Shown here one piece after another: positions 19,591 through 28,685 of a stretch of 64,000 nucleotides of DNA. A program made the position numbers and the translations under genes. Numbering within the stretch: the stretch's first letter is position 1; every line of letters begins with the position of its first letter. The stretch spans positions 27,132 through 91,131 of the forward strand of contig NZ_JASDCS010000004.1 of the NCBI RefSeq assembly GCF_030407815.1. Direction: 5' to 3'. The notes beneath the pieces were generated by a model. That model was not told where the DNA came from. It saw only the letters and a program-made list of their open reading frames with translations, and did not search any database. The stretch comes from Psychrobacter sp. APC 3281. GTDB lineage: Bacteria; Pseudomonadota; Gammaproteobacteria; Pseudomonadales; Moraxellaceae.

Positions 19591-19614
19591 AAAGCCCCTG
19601 ATATCAGGGGCTTT
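19591..19614. terminator. Palindromic terminator-like hairpin beyond tRNA-Leu
   Basis: A perfect palindrome AAAGCCCCTGATATCAGGGGCTTT. It lies 34 bp beyond the 3' end of tRNA-Leu (leftward), followed by only a short T-run, so it is a probable rather than certain terminator. Confidence 0.65.
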
Positions 19615-19647
19615 AGCTGTTCTATAAGATAGTATAGGACTATGTAA

Positions 19648-19734
19648 TGGTACCCGGAGCCGGACTTGAACCGGCACGCTATTGCTAGCGAGGGATTTTA
19701 AATCCCTTGTGTCTACCAATTTCACCACCCGGGC
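19648..19734 (-). tRNA. tRNA-Leu (anticodon UAA)
   Basis: 87-nt class II tRNA on the minus strand: 5' GCCCGGGTGG, anticodon stem-loop GGGATTTAAAATCCC (anticodon TAA), a long variable arm, T arm GGTTCAAGTCC, and encoded CCA. It reads leucine UUA/UUG codons. Confidence 0.95.
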
Positions 19735-19858
19735 AAAACTTGTTTTATCTAAAATGTGAACTAGTTGATAGACCATCTAGTTACTAGATAAGTGGTCGCT
19801 ATTATAATCGGTTGTGATAATAATGCAAGCCAAAATTAACGTAAAGTTAATAAATAAT

Positions 19859-19932
19859 TGGAGGCTGGAGTCGGAATCGAACCGGCGTTAACGGAGTTGC
19901 AGTCCGCTGCATGACCACTCTGCCATCCAGCC
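19859..19932 (-). tRNA. tRNA-Cys (anticodon GCA)
   Basis: 74-nt tRNA on the minus strand: 5' GGCTGGATGGCAGAGTGG, anticodon loop CTGCAAC (anticodon GCA), T arm GGTTCGATTCC, U73 discriminator as usual for tRNA-Cys, and encoded CCA. It is 124 bp upstream of tRNA-Leu on the same strand. Confidence 0.95.
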
Positions 19933-20113
19933 AATCAAGGTCGCCTATATTAGCAAAAATATAGTAAATTACAAGTCCTTTTTTCATTAAAAACAGCTTA
20001 TTTATTATCTTATCTATATTTAGCCCCAATTTAGAAGCGTTTATACTGTTAATAGGCTTTTTCAAACTATTAGTAAACCAGTGTTTGATGATGATGGTTT
20101 AAAATATAGTGCG

Positions 20114-20248
20114 CTAAACTATATCTCTATTGTTACGTTTGGCACTTTTCACATCACGATAAGTGGCCGTGCAAATTAATACGAGTACGCCAAGAGTAAT
20201 GGCGGGCCAAATTAAGATATATAAGCCGTAGATAAAGACGTTGTCCAT
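20114..20248 (-). CDS. Putative small subunit of the adjacent sodium:solute symporter, 44 residues
   Basis: A short frame encoding 44 residues: MDNVFIYGLYILIWPAI then a hydrophobic stretch to about residue 28, followed by a basic tail (YRDVKSAKRNNRDIV). One membrane helix is predicted, with the C-terminus in the cytoplasm. A strong ribosome site (TAAGGAG, 7 bases before ATG) is present. It lies 84 bp downstream of the symporter gene on the same strand. Short single-helix partners beside sodium:solute symporters are annotated as putative transporter small subunits; the pattern fits here. Function is inferred from position and shape only. Confidence 0.75.
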   Translation of the reverse strand: MDNVFIYGLYILIWPAITLGVLVLICTATYRDVKSAKRNNRDIV

Positions 20249-20332
20249 GATATCTCCTTATAATATTGCTAAGTAAGTAGCGATTAGCCAGATACTCCTG
20301 ACTAATCATTACTCGGATAAAGCGACTTTGGT

Positions 20333-21997
20333 TTAAGATTTAAGTGACGATGGGATTTCCGACTTTTTATCGTAATTGCCCACGCGCTGCTTAATTAAAT
20401 CGAAGTCGAAGTGTTCATCCCCCATCAGGCTGATAATCACACAGACGACAGTACTAGCGCCGTAAGCTGTTAGAGAAGCTAGCAGGACCATATATTGACG
20501 TAAGAAGCCAGTAGCGAAGATAAGCATCAGCACAAGCGTGATAGCTGCGGCGACCATGCCAATCTTACGACCTAAGAATCCAAAGACCATTAGCCCAATA
20601 ACAACCGCTGCACCGACACTGGCCAGTATTTCAAAGAATAGGGCGGTGACACCAGTGATTGGGAGTAATTCGAAACGGGCAACGCAAAATAAGAGTAGTC
20701 CGACGATAACTGCTGAGGTAAAGGCAGTGTTGGTGACGCGATTCCAAAACACACTGGCGATGACAGGGAAGACGATAGCGCCCCATAGTGCACCAACAAA
20801 TACTAGCATGACGAGAATATCGAGCTTAAAGCTCGCAAAAATTAGTCCAGCTGCTGTCGCAACAATCATCGTGCCGCGACCAATTAGCATCATTGTTTTA
20901 GGTTTAACATGGCCTTTTTTGGCGATGTTTTTACCATAGACATCGGCCATCATAATGGTTGATAGCGCTGATAAATCTGAGTCAGCGGTCGAGGACAACG
21001 ACCCAATCACTAAGATAAAGAATAAGGCGATAAAGACAGGATGCAGATAAGTACTGACCATTTGAGGAATGAGGTTATTCATATTGCCATCGAGTGGCTC
21101 GACGCCAATCGTCACAGCCATTAGTCCAATCATACCAAGACCAATAACGATACCAGCATAGCCGACTGTAGCAGTGATAAACGTCGCTTTAATCTTGGTT
21201 TTATCAATCGCGAATAATCGCTGAGTGATGGTTTGATTACCGATAGCATATGCTAATACAGCGACGAAGTAGGGCGCACCTTGTTGAAAGAATGCCTCAG
21301 AGGAGAAAAAGTTCTGCTGCTCTAACGTCAGGTTCGACAGCCCGCTGACCATAACCTCAGGGCCACCCATGCCAAATAACACGGCGGGAATAATGACAAT
21401 GCCAATGGCCATTAGAGCGACCAACTGGGCGAAATCCGTAAAGACAGATGCTCGAAACCCTGATGTCAATGTATAACTCAGGACACCGATACCTGCGACC
21501 ATTACCCCTGTTTGGAACGATAATGGCGACAGGACTGACACCAATGCCCCAGCAGCGGTAAAGTTGACCATCAAGCTAATTAAACTGCCCATAATATTGG
21601 ATATGGCTAAGATTAATTGGCTTGATGAACCGTGGCGGGCATGAATCAGTTCACCTAGTGTATGGCCATCTGGTGCCAATTCACGAAAGCGCATACCAAA
21701 AGGGTAGATGAATAAAATCATCAATGCACCCCAAAAGCCATAATGTATCGGCCCTGATACGCCGTACTTATAGCCAGAGGTGGCCGCAGCGTAAAATGAG
21801 GCTGCCCAAATCCAAGTGGCGGTCATGCTGGCTGCACCCATACCAAAGCCAACACCGTGACCTGCGACCATAAATCCAGAAGTGGTCTCTTTATCTTTTT
21901 TGATTAATAAGGACAGTAAATAGGTGCCGCCATAAAATGCTAATAATAATAAAATAATCGTTAATGATGAAAATTGGAACAATGACTCAGTTTTCAA
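20333..21997 (-). CDS. Sodium:solute symporter family transporter
   Basis: Inner-membrane, sodium-driven permease of the SSS family (12-14 hydrophobic segments through the whole length). Characteristic features include GAASMTATWIWAASFY early in the protein, GYKYGVSGPIHYGFWG, and SSTADSDLSALSTIMMADVYG in the middle. Substrate not identifiable; the urea/amino-acid or purine-type subgroups of SSS transporters are possible. The open frame extends to a TTG at 22012, but a TTG at 21997 has GAGG 7 bases upstream and is preferred; this is a judgement. A 44-residue membrane protein gene follows on the same strand. Confidence 0.88.
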   Translation of the reverse strand: MKTESLFQFSSLTIILLLLAFYGGTYLLSLLIKKDKETTSGFMVAGHGVGFGMGAASMTATWIWAASFYAAATSGYKYGVSGPIHYGFWGALMILFIYPFGMRFRELAPDGHTLGELIHARHGSSSQLILAISNIMGSLISLMVNFTAAGALVSVLSPLSFQTGVMVAGIGVLSYTLTSGFRASVFTDFAQLVALMAIGIVIIPAVLFGMGGPEVMVSGLSNLTLEQQNFFSSEAFFQQGAPYFVAVLAYAIGNQTITQRLFAIDKTKIKATFITATVGYAGIVIGLGMIGLMAVTIGVEPLDGNMNNLIPQMVSTYLHPVFIALFFILVIGSLSSTADSDLSALSTIMMADVYGKNIAKKGHVKPKTMMLIGRGTMIVATAAGLIFASFKLDILVMLVFVGALWGAIVFPVIASVFWNRVTNTAFTSAVIVGLLLFCVARFELLPITGVTALFFEILASVGAAVVIGLMVFGFLGRKIGMVAAAITLVLMLIFATGFLRQYMVLLASLTAYGASTVVCVIISLMGDEHFDFDLIKQRVGNYDKKSEIPSSLKS

Positions 21998-22767
21998 ACT
22001 CAGACCTCGCAATTGTTAGTTGATGAATAAAGTTCAGCAAAAATGAAAGATACCAAACCATTAGGAATACAGCATAGCCTACACAGTCCTCATACCGAAC
22101 GTATGTGGCTAATATAAATAGCGAAAATACCAACTGCAGTGGTAAGCAAATGCTAAGTGTTACGCCCAAATCTTAATGAGACAGATACTGTCAAATCAAA
22201 AAGACAGGGACTACTTTCAATAGGCGTCAGTTAATGGGTAAACCATCACGCTATTAATAGGCATACACAAAGGTAGCTACATGCTAAAGAAAACTCATGT
22301 GATGAGTGTCTATAGCGGAATTACGAATAAGCACTAAGCCATGATAAAATGACCCGAACTCGATTTAGACAGCCTTATCAGCTGTAATAAACAATAGCTG
22401 AGAAATCTCTACTCATCTATTGCGATTGATGTGTTACTAAGCGGCATTAATAAATAAAACTACATATTTGTTAAGTGCCTGTAACATATTTGCGGGATAA
22501 GAGTAACCTATTATGTCATTAACCTCAAACATTATCCGATATTTACCAAACAATGACCGAAGATGATATATAAGTATTTATTTAAAGAGATTTAATAATA
22601 TTTTTAATAAAGCATTGAAAGATAAGGTTTTATTATTAGTAGCATCGAGTGATATATCGCTATGAGCTAAGTTATAACCATGAATGGTTAGCTGAAGCTT
22701 TCATTAGAAAAATAGATAATGAGCGATAGATGATGGTTGCTCTCAATGAACAAGTAGAAGTGAATTT
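21998..22767. other. Intergenic region fdhD-symporter (~770 bp)
   Basis: An unusually long gap for this window, A+T rich, between two genes read leftward. A 60-codon hydrophobic frame (22169 to 21987) begins with TTG, lacks a ribosome site and overlaps the symporter start, so it is not accepted. I see no strong terminator, RNA gene, or recognisable pseudogene. The symporter promoter should lie here. Confidence 0.5.
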
Positions 22768-23850
22768 TTATATATTATCTTGTTTGGTATAGTAAGTGAC
22801 TCGGTTATCACGTAAAAATCCAGCCAATCCAAGGCCATAACGCTCAGCCACGCGCACTGCTGTACTGGTAGGCGCTGACATGCCAACTAGCCACGGGATT
22901 TGACTTCGAATAGACTTTTGAACCAGTTCAATAGAGAGACGCGAAGTCATAAGCACACAGCTAACGTCTGCTTTTTGGCGTAATTGCCAACCGATGAGTT
23001 TATCAAGTGCATTATGGCGGCCTACATCCTCGAATAAATGTAGCTGCTGATTATGTATCGTCGCTGCGGCATGTACCGCACCTGTCAGTTGATGCGTATG
23101 TTGCGCGGCATCCACTTGTTGACGCAGTGCCAATAGGGAGTCAAGACTTGGTGCGCTCGTTTGAATGCCATTTATACCTGTCTGTCGGTTATGTTCATGG
23201 TGTAAATGGTCTTGTGAGTAAGTACTTAAATCAGGCAAAGCTTGCGTTAGTCCAGTAATACCGCACATACCGCAGCCTGTACGCCCTGCGAGCTGCCGCT
23301 TTTGTGCCTGTATACGTTGATGGCAGCGTTGGCTCAATACCAACTCCACGACATAGATATCGTAATCTTGAAATTGTTCTAAGCTTTGTTCAATTGATAC
23401 TGAATCAAAATCTTCGTCATTCGAATCTTGAGCAAACTGCTGATAGCTAGCTAGATCTGCAAGATGAGTCACTTCCCAGTCGAGTAACTCGTGACTGTAT
23501 TGAATTAAGCCTTCGCTAAATAAGAACCCAACCGCTAAATACTCTAACTGATGAGGACTGGCCATCAGCACAGCATAATGAATCCCATTAATAATGATAG
23601 AGACCGCAGCTTCGACTGCTAAGCTGGTGGTCTGAGATTCGATTTGAAGGTGAGAGTCATTATTAGGGTTGCTAATAACTGACGGGTAATGATGCTTTTG
23701 TGCTAAGTGACTACGAGCAAGTGGTGTCTCTGACAACCTATTATCGTTAGGTGATTTAGGTACAACTCTCTTAATGTCGGTTGAGTTATCTATCATAGCG
23801 GGGCCGATAAGAGCCTCACTTTGTTCAGCATTATTTTCAATGGTTATCAC
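22768..23850 (-). CDS. fdhD: Formate dehydrogenase accessory sulfurtransferase FdhD
   Basis: Transfers sulfur from the cysteine desulfurase to the molybdenum cofactor, which formate-dehydrogenase-type enzymes need for activity. The family Cys pair is visible in RTGCGMCGITG, and VGRHNALDKLIGWQ and MTSRLSIELVQKS are typical of the C-terminal half. 360 residues, longer than the usual ~280 because of an N-terminal polar extension of about 70 residues. The start appears to be GTG at 23850; a later start (for example near residue 17) would give a shorter protein. It follows the molybdopterin oxidoreductase gene by 94 bp on the same strand, so the two form an operon. Confidence 0.93.
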   Translation of the reverse strand: MITIENNAEQSEALIGPAMIDNSTDIKRVVPKSPNDNRLSETPLARSHLAQKHHYPSVISNPNNDSHLQIESQTTSLAVEAAVSIIINGIHYAVLMASPHQLEYLAVGFLFSEGLIQYSHELLDWEVTHLADLASYQQFAQDSNDEDFDSVSIEQSLEQFQDYDIYVVELVLSQRCHQRIQAQKRQLAGRTGCGMCGITGLTQALPDLSTYSQDHLHHEHNRQTGINGIQTSAPSLDSLLALRQQVDAAQHTHQLTGAVHAAATIHNQQLHLFEDVGRHNALDKLIGWQLRQKADVSCVLMTSRLSIELVQKSIRSQIPWLVGMSAPTSTAVRVAERYGLGLAGFLRDNRVTYYTKQDNI

Positions 23851-23944
23851 GATTTATTATGGCCTAAAATTATGAGTGTGCTTATAGTCATATAGAGGTA
23901 GAGCCAATGAAAAAGTCATTCTCATTAGCTCTCCGCAGTATGAT

Positions 23945-26266
23945 TTACGCAGGCGTAGCTATCGATGTATTTGCCTCTACGCGCTCTAAAACGACGGTCG
24001 TCGATTTGTACGCTGGGATATGAGAGTCTGGCGCATGTGTCTCTAAATCAAAGAGGTCGTTGCACTCAGGATAGTAAGCAGCGACAGCGTTAGAGGCAAT
24101 ATCCATCTCGCTCAATACCAATGGGCCTAATACGCGCGGTTGCTCTAGGCTGTCTTTGGCACGCTGGCGAGTGACCATAACACGGTCACCTTTTTGCCAA
24201 CCTAAACGACTTATTTCATCAGGGTGCATGAATAGCACATCACGGCGATCCGTCTGACGATAGCGGTCTTTAAACCCAAAAATCATAGTGTTGAATTGGT
24301 CATGGCTACGGACACTGGTCAACTGCCAAACTTTTTGTGCTGTATCTGCATGCTCATCGATATCGTTTGCGGCTGCCATTTGTGCTGCGACAAAAGTAAT
24401 CGGATATTGCGGTACTTCAAACTGAGCTTTGCCGCTCTCGGTATTCCATACACGATGACGCGCCGCATGATACAAATGAAAGCCACGCTCAGAGGTGCGA
24501 ATACGCTGATTAAAGTCTTCAAATCCGTTAATAGCTTGAGCGATATAGTCTCGAATAATATCGAAATCCTCACTCATCGCCAACCAAGGAATAGACGAGT
24601 CGGCGCCGAGTACATGAGTCGCGATATCCGCTACGATTTGCGCTTCAGATTTTAGAGTATCACTAACAGGTTTGAGCTTACCTTGAGTAGGTACGATCTG
24701 ACACATAGAGTCTTCGATAGTGGCAAACTGCTCACCCTTTGTTGTGACAATACGCTCGGTACGGCCTAAGCAAGGTAGGATCAAATTGTTAGCACCTGGG
24801 TATAGCATGGTCTCATTGAGCTTAGTACCGACAAATATATTAAGCTGAGTAGTGGTTAAGGCTTGCTCAATAGCGCTGGTATCAGGGGCGGCCACTGCGT
24901 AGTTACCACCCATACCCATAAAGACTTTTAGTTTACCTGCGATAAGAGCCTTGGCACCTGTGACGACATCGTAGCCATGCTCTTGCGGCATAGGGTGCTC
25001 AAACACACGCTCTAAACTGTCTAGTAGGCTTTTGCTAGGTCGTTCATGGATACCCATGGTGCGATCGCCCTGTACGTTGGAGTGCCCACGCACTGGAGAT
25101 GCACCAGCGCCATCGATACCAATCATGCCCATCAGAAGGAGCAAGTTGGTAATCATTGCGACATTGTCATCACCCTGTACGTGCTGAGTAATGCCCATGC
25201 CCCAAGTGCAAATCGTTGCTGGACTATAGGCCACGAGTTCAGCGAGATTAATAATATCTGTCTGAGAAATACCGCAGCCAAGTGTGATATCTGTCCATGA
25301 TTGCTCTGTCAGCCACTGTTTTAGAGGTTCAAATCCTGAAGTATGAGTGGTAATAAACTCATGGTTGATTTTATTGTTCTCGATTAGCCATTTGGCAATG
25401 CCCGTTAATAACGCTGCATCACCACCGATTTGAATTTGAATAACATCATCGACCATGTCAGCACTTTGACCGGCGGCCATGTGTGTTGGTTTTTGCGGAT
25501 TTCTAAACTTACTCAGGCCTTGTTCACGCATCGGGTTAATTGAGATGATTTGACAGCCTTGCTCATGCGCATGAGCGAGCATCTCTAGCATACGTGGATG
25601 GTTAGTCGCTGGGTTTTGCCCAAACATCAATATCAGCTTGGCCTGCTCAAAATCTTCTAGCATTACGGTCGCTTTACCAATACCTAGCTGTCTGCTTAGC
25701 ATTACTGAGGTTGGCTCGTGACACATATTTGAGCAATCAGGCAAATTATTGGTACCAAAGCAGCGTACGAACAATTGAAATAAGAAGGCAGGCTCATTAG
25801 TCACACGGCCTGACGTATAAAATAATGCCTCATCAGGCGAATCTAGCTGTCCTAACTGCTCAGCGATTAAGCTGTAAGCGGCTTCCCAAGGGATAGGAAC
25901 ATAGCGATCTTGCGCCGCATCGTAATACATCGGCTCTGATAAACGACCACTGTGCTCAAGCTCGTAACCAGTCCAGCCCTGTAGTTCAGTAACGGTATGC
26001 CTTGCAAAAAACTCGGCATCTGCTTTGTGGGTCATGGTCTCACTGGCAATGACTTTAATGCCGTTTTCACAGACATCGATAGCTTTGTGTGACTTATGGT
26101 CAGGCCAAGCACAGCCTGGGCAGTCAAATCCGCCTTGGGGCTGATTGCTTTTAAATACGCTTATACCGCCGCGCAAAAATGTCTTATAGTCCATTAGCTT
26201 TTGGGTAGAGGAGATCAGCGCAGGCCAACCAGCAGCAGGGTGGGAGTAGATAGGAATTTTGCGCAT
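23945..26266 (-). CDS. Molybdopterin oxidoreductase alpha subunit, FdhF/YdeP family
   Basis: Large molybdopterin-guanine-dinucleotide enzyme of the YdeP branch of formate-dehydrogenase-like proteins (about 770 residues). Seen: GGFDCPGCAWPDHK near residue 50, the Mo-ligand region NLPDCSNMCHEPTSVML with Cys in place of Sec, FGQNPATNHPRM, GASPVRGHSNVQGDRTMG, and a C-terminal molybdopterin-binding domain. The true substrate of this branch is not established; acid resistance has been linked to E. coli YdeP. No signal peptide, beta/gamma subunits or hydrogenase genes are nearby. Start 26266 is preferred because GAGG lies upstream; an in-frame ATG at 26278 gives four more residues. Confidence 0.9.
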   Translation of the reverse strand: MRKIPIYSHPAAGWPALISSTQKLMDYKTFLRGGISVFKSNQPQGGFDCPGCAWPDHKSHKAIDVCENGIKVIASETMTHKADAEFFARHTVTELQGWTGYELEHSGRLSEPMYYDAAQDRYVPIPWEAAYSLIAEQLGQLDSPDEALFYTSGRVTNEPAFLFQLFVRCFGTNNLPDCSNMCHEPTSVMLSRQLGIGKATVMLEDFEQAKLILMFGQNPATNHPRMLEMLAHAHEQGCQIISINPMREQGLSKFRNPQKPTHMAAGQSADMVDDVIQIQIGGDAALLTGIAKWLIENNKINHEFITTHTSGFEPLKQWLTEQSWTDITLGCGISQTDIINLAELVAYSPATICTWGMGITQHVQGDDNVAMITNLLLLMGMIGIDGAGASPVRGHSNVQGDRTMGIHERPSKSLLDSLERVFEHPMPQEHGYDVVTGAKALIAGKLKVFMGMGGNYAVAAPDTSAIEQALTTTQLNIFVGTKLNETMLYPGANNLILPCLGRTERIVTTKGEQFATIEDSMCQIVPTQGKLKPVSDTLKSEAQIVADIATHVLGADSSIPWLAMSEDFDIIRDYIAQAINGFEDFNQRIRTSERGFHLYHAARHRVWNTESGKAQFEVPQYPITFVAAQMAAANDIDEHADTAQKVWQLTSVRSHDQFNTMIFGFKDRYRQTDRRDVLFMHPDEISRLGWQKGDRVMVTRQRAKDSLEQPRVLGPLVLSEMDIASNAVAAYYPECNDLFDLETHAPDSHIPAYKSTTVVLERVEANTSIATPA

Positions 26267-26370
26267 GACAGACCTCATATAGTAAGTGGCAACAGCGAAG
26301 CTTTGTTAGACGACAACTATATAATGGTCAGTAAAAAGTTTATATGATCATTAACTATAGATAACAAAAA

Positions 26371-26401
26371 ACCTCCAAGAAAAATCAATTTTCTTGAAGG
26401 T
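26371..26401 (-). terminator. Intrinsic terminator after the ABC ATPase gene
   Basis: On the minus strand ACCTTCAAGAAAA pairs with a near-complement ending CTTGGAGGT and is followed by a run of six T. It is about 80 bp beyond the ATPase stop and ahead of the oxidoreductase gene. Confidence 0.8.
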
Positions 26402-26482
26402 CTTTGAAGTTATCGGAAATGGTTATATCCGACAGGTACAAATTTATAAGTCGTAAGTCATGGACAGCATTAGCTCAAAAAC

Positions 26483-27277
26483 TTAGCTCAAAATCAAACT
26501 GTCGTCTTCAACTTTTTCGCCACGTGTTTGCTCGAACATATCGAGTAGATCATGTACGGTCATGCCTTTGCGAATGTCACCAGCCACATCCAACACGACT
26601 TGACCTTGGTGTAGCATAACGGTGCGTGTGCCATGTGCTAAGGCTTGTTGCATTGAATGGGTGACCATCATCGTAGTCAGCTTATTGTCCGTGACAATCT
26701 TATCAGTCAATTCTAAGACAAACGCCGCAGTCTTAGGATCGAGAGCTGCAGTATGCTCATCAAGCAACAAGATTTTAGAGGGCTGCAATGATGCCATTAG
26801 CAGACTTACCGCTTGACGTTGACCACCAGAGAGCAAGCCCATACGATCGGTTAGACGATTTTCTAAACCTAATTTTAAAACGGATAGTTTTTCTCGAAAC
26901 AAATCGCGGTTGTTCTGGTTCAGTGCAAATTTCAGACCGCGATTACCACCACGTTTGTAGGCCAAAGCCATATTTTCTTCAATCGTTAGCGCTTCACAAG
27001 TGCCCGCCATCGGATCCTGAAAAACACGAGCAACCCAATGCGCGCGTTGATGGGCAGATTTTTTGGTCACATCAATGCCATTTAGCAAGATTGAGCCACT
27101 ATCGACGCGTGTCGTACCGCTTACTGCGTTCAAAAAAGTAGATTTACCTGCGCCATTGGTACCGATGACAGTGACAAATTCACCATCAGCAATATTTAAG
27201 CTGATACCACGTAGGGCAGGGTTTTCGATGGGCGTGCCTGGGTTAAAGGTCAACCGTAAATCGGTGGCTTGCATCAT
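26483..27277 (-). CDS. ABC transporter ATP-binding protein (TrpZ-like)
   Basis: Cytosolic ATPase of an importer. Walker A GTNGAGKST near residue 40, signature LLSGGQRQAVSLLMA near 150, Walker B KILLLDEHTAALD, and the His-loop MMVTHSMQQAL are all present. 264 residues. It is the last gene of the transporter set, 64 bp after the permease gene, and followed by a terminator. The partner binding proteins belong to the ABC_sub_bind family, whose ATPases cluster with aromatic amino acid (TrpXYZ) importers; the ligand remains an inference. Confidence 0.93.
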   Translation of the reverse strand: MMQATDLRLTFNPGTPIENPALRGISLNIADGEFVTVIGTNGAGKSTFLNAVSGTTRVDSGSILLNGIDVTKKSAHQRAHWVARVFQDPMAGTCEALTIEENMALAYKRGGNRGLKFALNQNNRDLFREKLSVLKLGLENRLTDRMGLLSGGQRQAVSLLMASLQPSKILLLDEHTAALDPKTAAFVLELTDKIVTDNKLTTMMVTHSMQQALAHGTRTVMLHQGQVVLDVAGDIRKGMTVHDLLDMFEQTRGEKVEDDSLILS

Positions 27278-27341
27278 AATCGTTATTCCTTATTGTCTCT
27301 TCAAGCATCGCAAGTATTATAAATACTTGCTTTGACTGTCA

Positions 27342-28241
27342 TTAGGCGCGAACCTTGCGTGATAAAAACTTGGTTTTTGCTTTTGGCAATACCAAGGCTA
27401 GTACCACGAGCAATGCGGTAATCAAGTTCAAATCCTGTGGTCCAAAGCCGATGCTACGTAGCGTATCGCTTGATAGTGCGACCTGAATAAACAGTTTGTA
27501 CAATACCGCGCCGACAACAACGGCAAAGGTGATCAGCCAAATACGCTTGGCAGGAATGATGGTCTCACCGATGATGACCGCTGCTAGACCAATGACGATT
27601 GTACCGATACCAATTGAGATATCTGCACCACCCTGAGTCTGGACAAACAGTGCACCTGCTAGGGCAATCAAACCGTTAGAAATCGCCATACCGATGATGG
27701 TCATCCACGAAGTATTGATACCTTGCGCCTGTGCCATTCTTAGGTTTGAGCCAGTAGCACGCATCGACAGACCTGTCTCAGTGCTATAGAACCAGTTCAA
27801 AAATAACATGGCAGCTGCGACAACGACACCAATAATTAGGCAGCGCATCCAATAACCATTACCATCGGTCACCAAGGTGCTAAACACTGTGGTTTCGCCA
27901 AGCAAGGGTAGGTTTGGCGCGCCCATGATGCGTAGGTTGACAGAATATAAGGCAACCATGACCAAGATACTGGCAAGCAGTTGCAAGATGCCAAGTTTGA
28001 CATGCAACCACGCAGTGACGATACCAGCGACTGAACCTGCTAACATCCCAAAAGCACAGGCCAACCATGGGTTGATACCAGCGATGATAGAAATACCAGC
28101 GACTGCGCCACCTAACGGAAAACTACCGTCAGCGGTCAAATCAGGGAAGTCGAGCGTACGAAATGAGATAAGCACACCGAGTGCTACTAGGCCATAAATC
28201 AGACCACTTTCAAGCGCACCAAAAAAAGCAATTAAAGACAT
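27342..28241 (-). CDS. ABC transporter permease (TrpY-like)
   Basis: Inner-membrane permease of the branched-chain-type (BPD_transp_2) fold, 299 residues with eight or so hydrophobic segments. Seen: family-like LTADGSFPLGGAVAG near residue 35 and GLSMRATGSNLRMAQAQGI in the middle, which is the cytoplasmic coupling region contacting the ATPase. It sits between the ATPase gene and the two substrate-binding protein genes, but a 444-bp gap with a hairpin separates it from the latter. The ribosome site is weak. Confidence 0.92.
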   Translation of the reverse strand: MSLIAFFGALESGLIYGLVALGVLISFRTLDFPDLTADGSFPLGGAVAGISIIAGINPWLACAFGMLAGSVAGIVTAWLHVKLGILQLLASILVMVALYSVNLRIMGAPNLPLLGETTVFSTLVTDGNGYWMRCLIIGVVVAAAMLFLNWFYSTETGLSMRATGSNLRMAQAQGINTSWMTIIGMAISNGLIALAGALFVQTQGGADISIGIGTIVIGLAAVIIGETIIPAKRIWLITFAVVVGAVLYKLFIQVALSSDTLRSIGFGPQDLNLITALLVVLALVLPKAKTKFLSRKVRA

Positions 28242-28685
28242 AAGAGATCAGTAAGTCATAACCAAGTGTCTAGCGTATGGTACCAAGATAATTAAATGGC
28301 AATTGCCAAAATCATCTACCTGCTAAACAGCTAAGCGGTGAATTTAACAGATTAAGCAATCTGCGGTTAGGGTAAACCAAAACATATCACGATTAACAGC
28401 GATCATAAGCTACCTTGGTTTGAAGCGATGGTTTAAGGCACTGCAATGCAATCAATAGACCTATCATCTATTTAACAAGTATCAGATAAATGGCCAGACA
28501 AATACAGCACTATTAAGCACGCTTGCAAAAAAAAGACTCTGTTTAGACAAGAAGCCCAGCCTAATGACTCATAGCTGGGTTTCTTGTTTAATTATTAGCC
28601 GTATATTTTAAGGTAGACAACACAGTATTGATTCGTGTCGCTTTCCTATTTATACCTGCTATTTTGAGCCAAATACAAAGGTGCG
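28242..28685. other. Intergenic region with hairpin between ABC binding-protein and permease genes
   Basis: A 444-bp gap inside an otherwise coherent transporter cluster. It contains a long stem-loop (28548-28586), and no accepted ORF. Either the permease/ATPase pair has its own promoter here or the hairpin attenuates read-through from the binding-protein genes. Confidence 0.55.
28548..28586 (-). terminator. Stem-loop, possible terminator/attenuator
   Basis: CAAGAAGCCCAGC pairs with GCTGGGTTTCTTG (one G-T pair in 13). On the minus strand an eight-T run occurs only about 17 nt after the stem, so termination there is uncertain. Confidence 0.55.

Noticed and set aside
19648..20113. tRNA genes as an integration site for a genomic island
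   Set aside because: No integrase, no repeated tRNA 3' end and no foreign-looking genes lie next to tRNA-Leu, tRNA-Cys or the tmRNA gene.
21987..22169. 60-codon hydrophobic frame on the minus strand just upstream of the symporter
   Set aside because: It starts with TTG, has no ribosome site and overlaps the symporter start; hydrophobicity may come from T-rich noncoding sequence.
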